DNA of 22,742 nt from Planctomycetota bacterium (GCA_026692885.1 JAPLNJ010000316.1:1-22742), one strand, 5' to 3'; counted from the stretch's first letter, positions 1-9,300 are shown. Numbers and translations: made by a program. Notes: generated by a model from the sequence alone, not told the origin.

Positions 1-624
1 GACGAGTCGGGCTGGTCGGATATGGGGCTTCGGGTTAGGCACAGGGCGGGAACACTCCCACCGACTTACGTCGGGAGCTTCTCGAGGGCGATCACGACAC
101 TGCTAGTATTTCGCAACGCTATGATCAAGGCCCGCCACCGCATCGGTCACCCCAAGATTAAGCCTTGACGACGCACTGGCAATCCCCTTGCTGCCACCCG
201 TGGCCCGCGCCGCACGCGACAAGCTGTCTGCACAGACGCCCGACAGCGTTGTGTCAATCCGGTTCCCGGCGTGGCCGGTTGTTCGCGGTGTGCAAGTTGC
301 TTGAAACGGTGGCGGCCAAGTGCCCACTGGGTCTCGGGCTGGGCTGATGAAAATGGCGAAAAGTGGAGAGACTGCAGTGGATACAGAAAGTCAAAGTTGT
401 CACGCCACCGTCACCTCTCCCTGCGGGAGAGGTCGCGGTCTAAGCCGCGGGAGAGGGCACGACAGCGCGATTTCCGGGGTAATTCCCCGATGCTTGGCAA
501 CCCTCTCCCGGGCCTGACAGCCCGACCTCTCCCGGAGGGAGAGGTGCCCCTGTAGACAGAGTCGAAGCGGAAACACGAGACCTTTTCATCAGCCCAGTCT
601 CGGGATGTGGGAGAGCAGCCGTGT
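1..624. other. Gene-free stretch rich in inverted repeats
   Basis: I find no credible gene here: the short open frames overlap each other on both strands, lack recognisable domains and cross the repeat described separately. A short hairpin of 5-bp arms lies at 60-73 (CCGAC, loop TTAC, GTCGG). An extended -10-like string TGCTAGTAT sits at 101-109 on the plus strand, but no gene follows it. The right end abuts the stop codon of the minus-strand glycosidase-like gene, so any terminator for that gene would have to lie in the repeat. Confidence 0.6.
339..597. repeat. Nested inverted-repeat element (planctomycete dispersed-repeat type)
   Basis: The outer arms are a perfect 15-bp inverted repeat, CTGGGCTGATGAAAA at 339-353 and its complement at 583-597. 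The inner arms at 412-435 and 523-546 are 24 bp long and match at 23 of 24 positions. Each inner arm is itself nearly self-complementary (CTCTCCC...GGGAGAG). There is no coding capacity. The layout suggests a non-autonomous mobile element or a REP-like element, and the RNA could fold into a strong structure downstream of the minus-strand gene at 625-3327. Confidence 0.7.
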
Positions 625-3327
625 TCACTTGGTCCTTTCCCAAATTTGATACACCTGCTTCTTCGGCGAATCCTCGGTCTTCGCGTAGGACTCAAGCACT
701 TTTTCCAGGCCATCGCAATGCCGTAGGGTCGTGACAACGTAGGACTTGTCGGCGGCATATTGCGAGGCGTCCGAAGCCAGCGGCTGCAGTGTGCCGTCCG
801 CGAGCATCTTCATGCGCTGATGGCACGCGTCGAGATACCGAACCACGAGTCGAGCGTGGGCCGCTTCGTAGCTCTCGCCCAGGCCCGCCACCACGAGTTG
901 CTCGTGCAAGACGCGCAGCCGGGCAACTCGCAAACCCAGGGAATTCAGGTCCGGCAAAGGATCGACCGGGCGCCCCGCGACCGTCTTCCCGTCCACGTAC
1001 ATCGCCTGCGAGCCATCGGCTGCAACCGTGACCGCGACGTGGGTCCAGCGATCCACCGGCAGCTTCGCGTCCAAGCTCAGTCCACCCCTCTCGATCAGGA
1101 AACGCAGCGAATTGCCGGGATGCGTGTCGAGCATGTATCCGTTCTGAAAGCCGGCCTTGCACTTGTCGATGAGACGCGCGCCGCTGGGCGGCAGCTGGTC
1201 GGGCCGGATCCAAATCGCCAGTGTCAGTCCTCCGGTCAGGTGCAGTCGCGAATCGCTGGCGGTTTCCAAAAATCCATCTCCGCCGAGTTGAAGCGACTTA
1301 CCGTGCGGACCATCCACCATCTTGCCCTGGCCCACAATCTTGGCTGAAAGCTCCCCAATCACCGCACTGGGTACAACGGAATCCTGCTGCTTTTCAAAGC
1401 TCCAACATCCGACCAAGGCCGGGTCCGTGTCCCGATCGTCGGCGATGCCCTGGACGAGCCGGCCGATCTCGTCGGCACGGAGTGCCCGGCTGTAAATCCG
1501 CGGGTCGGCCAGCTCGCCGTGGAAGCGGTTCTGCCCCTCGCTATCGGCGCCAATCCGCAAGGGCAGGCTGTTGGTGGCGACCACGGGGAAGTTCTTTGGT
1601 TTCCAGACCGCCACGCTGTTTGGAACCGGAGGCAGGGTATTGTCGGAGTCCGACGCTTCGAAGGGCCGGGCTGCCGCGCCGCCCAGGCAGATCTGGATCA
1701 CGGCGCGGTCGGGTGTTTGCTCGGCCGACAGCGTGATTGACCCGGCGTCGAAGGTGTTCCACGCCTGGCCGTTCATCGTGACGGCCGTCACCGGTCCGCT
1801 GCCAGTCGTGGCCAAGTATAACTGCTTCCGTCCGAACCGGATGGGGAACCGTTGTTGGAGTTCCGTAATCCCCGGGGGAATATGCGGGAGAATCGTCAGC
1901 CCGTCAGCCTGATAGAGGTACTCGAACAGCCCGCGGATCATGGCCGCAGGCACGCCCCACGTGTCGTAGACGCAGTTGATCGGCTCGTTGGGCTGGTAGA
2001 CTTGGCTGCCGAAATTCGTCAGGTTGTTGTCCATGCGGAACTGCCGCGCAAATCCGAGGATGCGTTTCATCGACCGCCGTGCGTCTTCGTACTTGCCCAA
2101 GCGGTAGTAACCCATCAGCATGCGAGCCTCGCACGTGGACCAGTGGCCGCCGTTGACCCAGTGGCCGAAGGCCCACAGCCCGGCCGGCGGTTCGTACATG
2201 TCGTCCAGCGACGGACAGTTGGTCACAATCAGGTCGTGGCGACGCAGGCCCGGGATGGAGGCGATCTTGTCATAAATCCGTCTCGCCTGAGGATCATCGA
2301 CCACGCGGAAGCAGATCGCGTCGTGATTGCAGATCGCCTCGAAGTAGCCGTGCTGGGACGCGCCGTAAACGCCGTGCTTCGTACCGTCGGGGTCCAGGTA
2401 CTTGATGAAGTAGCCCTCGTCGGTCGTCAAGAGCCGAAGTCCCTCGCGGGCCAACTCACGGCGTTGAGCATAGAGCGTCGTGCGCTCGGCGTTGCCCGCC
2501 ATCTTCTCCAGTTCGACGAGCCGGTCCAAACCGGCGATGTAGGTGATCGACAAGCCGGCCAGGTAAGCCTTGTCGTACGTGCCGTCAGGTTTCTTCCAGC
2601 CGGCGTAGCTGGGCGCCAGGAGGTTGCCGGCCGGTCCCACTAGAAAGAGGTTATTCTTGGGATCGCGTCGCGTCTCGATGAAGTTCGCCACTCGTTCCAG
2701 TTTGGGCAGGTAGTAGGCGATGGCCTTGGCGTCGCGGCTGACCAACAGCAGTTCCGACTGCAGGACCAGTCCGGCGGCAGTGAACTCCATGCCCCAGTCG
2801 TGAATGGCCACTCGGCCGTCGCCTTGCTTGTAGTAGATCCAGCCCGGCGATGCCGCGTCGCACAGGCAGCCATCAGGGGCCTGCCAGTTCTGCCCTCCCA
2901 CACGTTTCCCGTCGCCCATCTGGCTGAACCACAACTCCTGAGAGTTCTGCACCATCGTGACGTAGGGTTCTTGCCAGAACGGCAGAGCACAGTAGGTCGG
3001 GCCGTAACTGTTCTGAATCCACCACGCGCCCCACGTCGGCCCCTCAACGAATCCGTTCCAACCCGCGTTGTAGAGCATCGCGATGTTCTGGAATTCCGGA
3101 TCCGGCTCGAACATCCGCCGGGCGATCTCCAGCAGCTGGAGGTACTCGACGTCTCCTTCGCCGCGGAAGAACCGGCCGTCAAAGCGTTCGGCCGCAGGGC
3201 AGGCATGGGGGTATGGCACAGCGAACGATGCTGCAAGTGCCAGAACGACGGCGAGGAGCAAGGCTTGCCTGTCGCGTCGGGGGAAAGGGGTCAGGAATAT
3301 GGGCTGGATCACGAAGTAGGAACGCAT
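625..3327 (-). CDS. Secreted six-hairpin glycosidase-like protein with LamG domains
   Basis: The predicted product is a 900-residue exported protein. I chose the ATG at 3327 over an in-frame TTG 12 bases upstream because that TTG overlaps a GGAG Shine-Dalgarno sequence correctly spaced for the ATG. A signal peptide covers about residues 1-46 (RRDRQ, then a hydrophobic run, then ACPAA). Residues 60-490 carry Trp- and Gly-rich motifs typical of (alpha/alpha)6-barrel glycosidases (WNGFVEGPTWGAWW, FGHWVNGGHWSTCEAR, YDTWGVPAAMIRGLFEYLY), followed by a small beta region. Residues 575-627 look like the tail of one LamG/concanavalin-like domain and 635-787 like a second, fuller one (CWSFE, LAIWIRP, WTHVAV, YVDGK). 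The last 100 residues are helical and unrecognised. The role is probably polysaccharide or oligosaccharide hydrolysis outside the cytoplasm. I cannot assign a GH family, substrate or catalytic acids. Confidence 0.8.
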   Translation of the reverse strand: MRSYFVIQPIFLTPFPRRDRQALLLAVVLALAASFAVPYPHACPAAERFDGRFFRGEGDVEYLQLLEIARRMFEPDPEFQNIAMLYNAGWNGFVEGPTWGAWWIQNSYGPTYCALPFWQEPYVTMVQNSQELWFSQMGDGKRVGGQNWQAPDGCLCDAASPGWIYYKQGDGRVAIHDWGMEFTAAGLVLQSELLLVSRDAKAIAYYLPKLERVANFIETRRDPKNNLFLVGPAGNLLAPSYAGWKKPDGTYDKAYLAGLSITYIAGLDRLVELEKMAGNAERTTLYAQRRELAREGLRLLTTDEGYFIKYLDPDGTKHGVYGASQHGYFEAICNHDAICFRVVDDPQARRIYDKIASIPGLRRHDLIVTNCPSLDDMYEPPAGLWAFGHWVNGGHWSTCEARMLMGYYRLGKYEDARRSMKRILGFARQFRMDNNLTNFGSQVYQPNEPINCVYDTWGVPAAMIRGLFEYLYQADGLTILPHIPPGITELQQRFPIRFGRKQLYLATTGSGPVTAVTMNGQAWNTFDAGSITLSAEQTPDRAVIQICLGGAAARPFEASDSDNTLPPVPNSVAVWKPKNFPVVATNSLPLRIGADSEGQNRFHGELADPRIYSRALRADEIGRLVQGIADDRDTDPALVGCWSFEKQQDSVVPSAVIGELSAKIVGQGKMVDGPHGKSLQLGGDGFLETASDSRLHLTGGLTLAIWIRPDQLPPSGARLIDKCKAGFQNGYMLDTHPGNSLRFLIERGGLSLDAKLPVDRWTHVAVTVAADGSQAMYVDGKTVAGRPVDPLPDLNSLGLRVARLRVLHEQLVVAGLGESYEAAHARLVVRYLDACHQRMKMLADGTLQPLASDASQYAADKSYVVTTLRHCDGLEKVLESYAKTEDSPKKQVYQIWERTK

Positions 3328-3339
3328 GGCGTACTCCAA

Positions 3340-3716
3340 CTGGCTGGTAGGAATCGGGAGAGCGCAGCGGGCTCGGGCCTGTCACGAGGATCACCCGGCA
3401 AGGAATTCTCGTCCTGTGCCGTCCCGAATGCAACCGTCCGACCAATGCTTGAAGGGGTTGCGGAGTCCTGCAGCGTACTGGATTTCGCGTTATTGGCCGT
3501 CACGGCGTCTGGGACCGAAGTCTGGCCGGATGCCAGTGGTAGCGACGTGGCGAACGTCGTGATGGCGAAGATCCAGAAGCTGATCTTCAACCGGCCCGGT
3601 CACTTCCCGATGGCGGCCAATGTCGTGGGAGCCGCCTTCGTTGCCTGCCCGCGCCGTGGTATACTCTTCCACGCCGCCTAGGCAGACACTTTCCACAACC
3701 CGAAGGGAGCTAGATC
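3340..3716. other. Divergent intergenic region between glycosidase-like and NIPSNAP genes
   Basis: This 377-bp spacer separates two divergently transcribed genes and should hold both promoters. On the plus strand I can point to one good extended -10 (listed separately). Long open frames cross it on both strands, but they are antisense extensions of the neighbouring gene with no domain signal. Confidence 0.5.
3657..3665 (+). promoter_or_regulatory. Extended -10 promoter element for the NIPSNAP gene
   Basis: TGGTATACT fits the extended -10 form TGnTATAAT with one mismatch. The matching -35 position (3637-3642, TTCGTT, 17-base spacer) is poor, which an extended -10 tolerates. Initiation would fall near 3672, giving a leader of about 45 bases before the ATG at 3717. 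Confidence 0.45.
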
Positions 3717-4478
3717 ATGACGAAGAGGATGTTTTCTACGGCGATCGTACTGGCGTTGGCCGGCGTCTGTGCCGCCGCGGAGCAGGACAAACGCGTCTTT
3801 GAAATGCGGACGTACTACGCGCCGGCGGGCCGACTGGACGATCTGCACGCGCGGTTCCGCAACCACACCGTGAAACTGTTCGAAAAGCACGGCATGACCA
3901 ACATCGGCTACTTCGTACCGGTCGAGAATCCGGACAACAAGCTGATCTATTTCCTGGCCTACCCCAGCCTCGATGCCAAGGCCCAATCCTGGAAAGCATT
4001 CACGGCCGATCCCGATTGGCAGGCCGTCCGCAAGCAGACCGAAGCCAACGGCGAAATCTTGGCCAAGATCGAATCACTGACGCTCGGCGCCACGGACTAT
4101 TCGCCGTCGATCCGCCCCGTGGCGCAAGCGGAACGTGTGTTTGAATTGCGGACTTACACCGCGTCGCCCGGAAACCTCGGCAATCTGAACGCCCGCTTTC
4201 GCAACCACACCGTGAAGCTGTTCGAGAAGCACGGCATTGACAGCATCGGCTACTGGTGCCCGCTGAAAGACCAGCCGGGCGCGGACAACACGTTGGTCTA
4301 TATCGTGGCGCACAAGAGTCTGGACGCCGCCAAAGCTGCGTTCGGCGCCTTCCGCCAGGACCCCGCCTGGATCGCCGCGAAGACGGCTTCTGAAGACGCG
4401 ACCGGCGGTTCCTTGACGGCCCAGGACGGGGTGAAGTCGCTGTTCCTGAAGGCGACCGATTACTCGCCGATGAAGTAA
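3717..4478 (+). CDS. Exported tandem NIPSNAP-domain protein
   Basis: The product is 253 residues. The start is supported by AGGGAG at 3704-3709, seven bases before the ATG. Residues 1-21 form a signal peptide (MTKRMFSTAIVLALAG, then AAA), so the protein probably acts in the periplasm. Two homologous NIPSNAP domains follow, at about 26-130 and 139-252. Each begins with VFEMRTY or VFELRTY and contains the shared core ARFRNHTVKLFEKHG, then IGY, and ends in ATDYSP. NIPSNAP domains have a dimeric alpha-beta barrel (ferredoxin-like) fold, and two in one chain could form a pseudo-dimer. The biochemical function of bacterial NIPSNAP proteins is not established, and nothing next door fixes the substrate. 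Confidence 0.9.
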   Translation: MTKRMFSTAIVLALAGVCAAAEQDKRVFEMRTYYAPAGRLDDLHARFRNHTVKLFEKHGMTNIGYFVPVENPDNKLIYFLAYPSLDAKAQSWKAFTADPDWQAVRKQTEANGEILAKIESLTLGATDYSPSIRPVAQAERVFELRTYTASPGNLGNLNARFRNHTVKLFEKHGIDSIGYWCPLKDQPGADNTLVYIVAHKSLDAAKAAFGAFRQDPAWIAAKTASEDATGGSLTAQDGVKSLFLKATDYSPMK

Positions 4479-4581
4479 GGCCCCGCGAGGAAATGGGTTG
4501 ACCACTTCCTGCCGGAACACCGATCTTCGCCAGTCGAAGCCCGTGGCTGGCCGAACAACCTGGAGCGAGAGCTGACTGGTC

Positions 4582-5313
4582 GTGACTAATTGGTTGCCAA
4601 TCCGGGACATACCGCGGCTTGACGATGGTTCAGTGCATGTGTGGCGAATCCCCCTCGATGGAGCCGAGCAAACGCTGGCGCCTTCGCTCGACATGCTCTC
4701 TGCGGACGAGTCCGCACGGGCAACACGTTTCTTCTTCGAGAGGGATCGGCGGAGCTTTATCCATTGCCGCAGCACGCTACGTATCTTGCTGGGACGTTAT
4801 CTGCGAACCGCTCCCGATCGTCTGGCGTTCTGTTACAACGGCTTCGGTAAGCCAGAACTCGCGGACCTGCCGCCGATGTTTCCGCTGCGATTCAACGTCT
4901 CACACTCCGGCGATTGGGCGCTGATCGTCATGACACTGGAGCATCGCATCGGCGTTGACATCGAGCAGGTTCGGCAACTAGAGCACATCGACGATCTCGC
5001 CCGGAACACCTTCTCGAAGTACGAGCTGGAGGTGTACCAACACCTTCCGGACGAGCAAAGGACCCAAGCTTTTTTCCACGCCTGGACGCGCAAGGAGGCG
5101 TTTATCAAAGCATGCGGCGAGGGACTCTCGCGGCCTTTGACCGAATTCGATGTCTCCCTGGCACCGCAGGACCCAGTCCAATTGCTGCGGGTAGCCGGGG
5201 ACCGAACCGCGGCTCGCCGCTGGACGCTGTCCGCCCTGGAACCAGCGGTCGGCTACGTCGGAGCGGTCGCTGTCGAAAGCCCCGACACGCGGATTCAGTG
5301 TTTTGTTGAGTAG
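4582..5313 (+). CDS. 4'-phosphopantetheinyl transferase, Sfp type
   Basis: This 243-residue enzyme would transfer the phosphopantetheine arm of CoA to a serine of acyl or peptidyl carrier proteins, in the cytoplasm. The family signatures are present: FNVSHSGDWAL at 104-114, IGVDIE at 123-128 with the Mg-binding acids D126 and E128, and WTRKEAFIKACGEGL at 168-182 with E172. The N-terminal pseudo-domain (VHVWRIPL) requires an early start, and GTG at 4582 is the only suitable codon; no clear Shine-Dalgarno precedes it. The length matches the two-lobed Sfp type, not the short AcpS type. No polyketide, peptide-synthetase or carrier-protein gene lies in the window, so its partner is elsewhere. Confidence 0.93.
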   Translation: MTNWLPIRDIPRLDDGSVHVWRIPLDGAEQTLAPSLDMLSADESARATRFFFERDRRSFIHCRSTLRILLGRYLRTAPDRLAFCYNGFGKPELADLPPMFPLRFNVSHSGDWALIVMTLEHRIGVDIEQVRQLEHIDDLARNTFSKYELEVYQHLPDEQRTQAFFHAWTRKEAFIKACGEGLSRPLTEFDVSLAPQDPVQLLRVAGDRTAARRWTLSALEPAVGYVGAVAVESPDTRIQCFVE

Positions 5314-5348
5314 AGTTTGTTCAATTCGCTCACACTTTTGCCGGTCGC

Positions 5349-5376
5349 TTGACGCCGACAAGAAAATTCGTACTAT
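5349..5376 (+). promoter_or_regulatory. Sigma-70-like promoter upstream of hydC
   Basis: A -35 box TTGACG (5349-5354, five of six to consensus) and a -10 box TACTAT (5371-5376, four of six) are separated by 16 bases. Transcription would start near 5383 and read through the hairpin element at 5429-5546 before reaching hydC. Confidence 0.45.
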
Positions 5377-5428
5377 TGGAAATACTATGCTGCACGACTT
5401 GCATGTCTGACCGCAACCTTTTCCGTTC

Positions 5429-5546
5429 AGGACCGGCGCATCAATAACTGTGCATGTAGTCGTCACGCTCCGTCGTGACGACACGTCATCACGGCGGAGC
5501 GTGCTGACCACTCGGAAAGCCCGACAGTTATTGATGCGACGGTCCT
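5429..5546. mobile_element. MITE-like element with 23-bp terminal inverted repeats
   Basis: The arms at 5429-5451 and 5524-5546 are 23 bp long and match at 22 positions (core CGCATCAATAACTGT). Inside is a perfect 9-bp stem at 5459-5467/5474-5482 around a 6-base loop. A competing 9-bp pairing joins CACGCTCCG (5464-5472) to CGGAGCGTG (5495-5503). At 118 bp with no coding capacity, it looks like a non-autonomous transposable element. I see no convincing target-site duplication. Confidence 0.6.
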
Positions 5547-5675
5547 TAGCATGCGATGGAGCGCAGCCACTCGGAATGGCGTTTCGCAATCGCTGATCGA
5601 GCGTTCGACGATCGCTCGCTCTCGGAAGACCGCCCGCGGCGGATTCCCGTCACTCACGTTTTATCGAGGCCTTTG

Positions 5676-6215
5676 ATGGCGACCGAGAACTTGACCTGTC
5701 CGGGGTGTCTGGAAGCGACCGAAGAGGATCGCTTGGCCCAACTGGACGATGTCCTGAAAGAGTATGTGGATGTGCCCGGCGCGCTGATTCCTGTGTTGCA
5801 GATCGCCCAAGCCATCTTCGGGTATTTGCCGGAGAGCGCGTTGCGCAAGATCAGCCTCGTGCTGAAGAAGTCGTACAGCGAAGTCGCGGGGGTCGTGGGG
5901 TTCTATTCTTTCTTCACGACAGTCCCGCGGGGCCGGCACTTGGTGCGAGTGTGTCTCGGCACCGCTTGCTATGTGCGTGGCGGCAAAGAGGTCCTGGCTG
6001 CCTTGAAGAACGTGCTACGCGTGGAGGTTGGCGAGACCACGGCGGATCAGGTCTTTTCGTTAGACGTGGGCCGCTGCTTTGGCGCGTGTGGTTTGGCGCC
6101 GGTCATCATGATTGACGACGTCGTCCATCAGCGAGTCCGGCCGGTGCGGTTGGCTAAGCTCATAGAACAGTACCGGGAAGCCCCCACGGAAGCCGCTACA
6201 GCAGACCATCATTGA
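5676..6215 (+). CDS. hydC: NuoE-like [2Fe-2S] subunit of [FeFe]-hydrogenase (HydC)
   Basis: This 179-residue protein belongs to the thioredoxin-like [2Fe-2S] ferredoxin family (NuoE/HydC). It should relay electrons within the soluble, cytoplasmic hydrogenase complex. The ATG at 5676 was chosen because GAGG lies six bases upstream and family-like sequence begins right after it. The N-terminal helical part (residues 15-85, with LIPVLQIAQAIFGYLPE and VAGVVGFYSFF) is standard. The cluster ligands are C93 and C98 (CLGTAC) and C134 and C138 (CFGAC). An additional N-terminal pair, C8 and C11 (TCPGC), has no assigned role. The hydB product follows after 125 bases and carries a second NuoE-like domain of its own. 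Confidence 0.92.
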   Translation: MATENLTCPGCLEATEEDRLAQLDDVLKEYVDVPGALIPVLQIAQAIFGYLPESALRKISLVLKKSYSEVAGVVGFYSFFTTVPRGRHLVRVCLGTACYVRGGKEVLAALKNVLRVEVGETTADQVFSLDVGRCFGACGLAPVIMIDDVVHQRVRPVRLAKLIEQYREAPTEAATADHH

Positions 6216-6340
6216 CTCACCACCACCCCGACCCTGCTCCCCGTTATGCAAAAACGAGGGGAGGTTTCGAGGATCGCACTAGGTAGCACCGTCCCGCGTT
6301 TCGGAGTACTGGGTCGAGGGGAGATCTCCAGGGAGAAGTT

Positions 6341-9300
6341 ATGACGAAGATTCTGGCCAATCTGGGCGAACTGATCGCGTTGGGCGAGTCCGCCCGCCGC
6401 CAGCAGGCCGAACGCGAAGCCCAGGGCGTCGTGACGATTCGTATCTGCATGGGGGCCAGTTGTATCGCGTCTGGCTCGCCACGTGTCAGGGCTTCGCTGG
6501 AGGCGGAGTTGCAGCGGCAGGACCGGGCGACGAAGGCCCACCTCTGCGAGGTCGGTTGCCTCGGTCCGTGTCACGGGGGACCCGTGCTGGTCATCGGGGA
6601 TACGTATTACGAGCAGGTTCGGCCGGAAGACTGCCAGGAATTGGTGAGTGAACATCTCGGCAGGAACCGCATCGTCGAGCGTCTGACCCACCGCCGCCCG
6701 GATGGACGGGTCATGTCCAAGCTGAACGACATCGACTTCTTCCGCCGCCAGACGAAGGTCGTGCTAAACCGCTGCGGCCGGATCGATCCGCAACGGATCG
6801 AGGACTATATCGCGGAAAATGGCTACCAGGCGCTCGGTAAGGTGCTCGGCGAAGGCGATGCCGAGGCGGTGCTTGAGGAGGTCAAGAAATCGGGGCTCCG
6901 GGGCCGCGGCGGGGCCGGCTTCGCGACGTGGAAGAAGTGGGACTTCACGCGCAAAGCTGCGGGCGCGGAGAAGTTCGTCGTCTGCAACGCCGATGAAGGC
7001 GACCCTGGTGCGTTCATGGACCGCAGCGTCCTGGAAGGTGATCCGCACGCCGTGATGGAGGGGATGGCTATCGCGGCCTACGTCGTGGGGGCGAAGCGGG
7101 GTTTTATCTATGTCCGGGCCGAGTATCCGCTGGCGGTCGAGCGTTTGAAAATCGCGATCGCGCAGGCTCGCGAGTACGGATTGCTGGGCCAGCACATCCT
7201 GGGCAGCGAGTTCGATTTCGACTTGGAACTCCGCATGGGTTCCGGGGCGTTCGTGTGTGGCGAGGAGACGGCCCTGTTGACATCGATCGAGGGCAACCGC
7301 GGCGAACCTCGCCCCCGGCCTCCGTTCCCGGCGCAGCGCGGGCTGTGGGGCCAGCCCACGGTGCTGAACAACGTGGAAACCTACGCCAACGTCTCCACGA
7401 TCGTGCTGGACGGCGGCGAATGGTACGCATCCTACGGTACGGCGCGGAGCAAGGGCACCAAAGTCTTCGCCCTGGCCGGCGCCATTAACAACTCGGGCCT
7501 AGTCGAAGTGCCGATCGGTATGCCGCTGGGCGATTTGATTTACGATATCGGTGGCGGCATTCCGGCGGGCAAGGAATTCAAGGCGGCTCAAATCGGCGGC
7601 CCGTCCGGCGGGTGCATTCCCAAGCAGCACCTGAACGTGCCGCTGGACTACGAGTCGCTGGCACAGCTCGGAGCGATCATGGGCTCCGGCGGCCTGATCG
7701 TCATGGACGAGGATAGCTGCATGGTGGACGTGGCCCGCTTCTTCCTGGAGTTCGTCCAGGAGGAATCGTGCGGCAAGTGCGTCCCCTGCCGCGTCGGCAC
7801 CAAGCGGATGCTGGAGATCCTGAACCGCATTTGCGCTGGCCAGGGCGAAGAACACGACTTGGAGCGACTGATCGAGTTGGGCGAGCGAATCAAGGAGACC
7901 TCGCTGTGCGGGTTGGGTCAGACGGCGCCGAACCCGGTGCTGTCCACGATTCGCCATTTCGGCAATGAGTACGTCGAGCACATCCGTGACCGGCGTTGCC
8001 GCGCCGGCGTCTGCGCCGCCTTGGTACACGCGCCGTGTGCCAGCGCCTGCCCGGCGAACGTGGACATTCCGGGCTACGTGTCGCTGGTGGCGGAGAAACG
8101 TTACGCCGAGGGCTTGCGTCTGCACCGCGAGCGGAATCCCTTCCCGGCGATCTGCTCGCGAGTTTGTTTCCACACCTGCGAAGACAAATGCCGGCGGTCG
8201 ACGCTGGATGATTCCGTGTCGATCCGCGGCGTCAAGCGATTCATGGTCGACCAGGAAGTCACCATCCAGTTACCGGAAGTGAGGGAGAACCCGCAGAACG
8301 CCAAACGCAAGATCGCCATCATCGGCGCTGGTCCGGCGGGACTCTCGTGTGCGTATTTTCTGGCCCGACTCGGCTACCAGCCGAAGGTCTACGAAGCGGA
8401 ACCGCGTCCGGGCGGGATGCTCGTGCAGGCCATCCCGGCCTATCGCCTGCCGCGTGAAATCGTGGCCCGCGAAGTACGCATGGTCGAGAACATGGGCATC
8501 GAGGTGCTCGCGGAGCGGCGGATGGGGCGAGATTTCACGCTCAAGTCGCTCCGCGCCGAAGGCTGCGAGGCGGTCTTCCTGGGCGTCGGCGCCCCGCTGG
8601 GAATCGGCCTGGGGATTCCGGGCGAGAACGCCCAGGGAATCACGGACGCCCTGGGGTTTCTCCGCACGTACAACCTCCGCGGCTCGGTACCGGTGGGCAA
8701 GAACGTGGTCGTCATCGGCGGCGGCAACTCAGCCATCGACGGGGCGCGCACGGCCGTCCGATTAGGCGCCGAACTGGTGACGGTCGTCTATCGCCGCAGC
8801 CGTGAATCCATGCCGGCCTACGAAGAGGAGATCGAAGAAGCCATCCACGAGGGCGTGCGTCTGCAGTTGCTGACGGCCCCGGTGGAAGTGGTCGTGGAAG
8901 CTGGACGCGTGGTCGGGATCCGCTGCCAACCCATGCGTCTGGGCGAGTTCGACCGCTCCGGCCGGCGCCGGCCGCAGGAAGGCGGCGAGACTTTTGTGTT
9001 GCCCGCGGATCAGGTCCTGGTCGCCATCGGTCAAGCCCTGGATCCCCAGGCAATCGGCGACGGTATTCATTTGGACCTGCGCGCCGGCGGCTTCCTGGCC
9101 GTCGATCCGGTGTCCGGCCAGACGTCGCAGAAGTGGATCTTCGCCGGCGGCGATGCAGTCAGCGGCCCCTCGTCGGTGGTCGAAGCCGTGGCGGCCGGTG
9201 AGCGCGCAGCCGTCGGCATCGACCGGTTCTTGACCGGCAGCGAGCATGCTTTCTGGCGCGAAATCAGAGAAGTTGGCACGTTCTACGACCCGGACGCCGA

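Larger units (their letters stand above)
5314..5675. other. Leader region of the hydrogenase cluster
   Basis: This 362-bp gap between the phosphopantetheinyl transferase and hydC holds a candidate promoter (5349-5376) and a MITE-like hairpin element (5429-5546), both listed separately. An open frame runs in phase into hydC from 5556, but its first 40 residues are not NuoE-like, so I treat them as untranslated. Confidence 0.5.

Noticed and set aside
1852..2643. Long plus-strand open frame inside the glycosidase-like gene
   Set aside because: It is antisense to a gene with clear domains and a signal peptide, lacks domain signal, and is expected from high GC content.
2800..3681. 293-residue plus-strand open frame across the glycosidase-like gene start and the divergent promoter region
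   Set aside because: Most of it is antisense to the signal-peptide end of the glycosidase-like gene, and no family is recognisable.
4491..4517. Hairpin after the NIPSNAP stop as intrinsic terminator (GGAAATGG/CCACTTCC)
   Set aside because: The stem has a mismatch and no U-tract follows.
4582..5313. Phosphopantetheinyl transferase as part of a biosynthetic gene cluster
   Set aside because: No carrier protein, synthase or synthetase gene lies nearby; its neighbours are unrelated.
5556..5675. N-terminal extension of HydC from an upstream ATG
   Set aside because: The 40 added residues are charged and unlike NuoE, and the later ATG has a well-placed GAGG.
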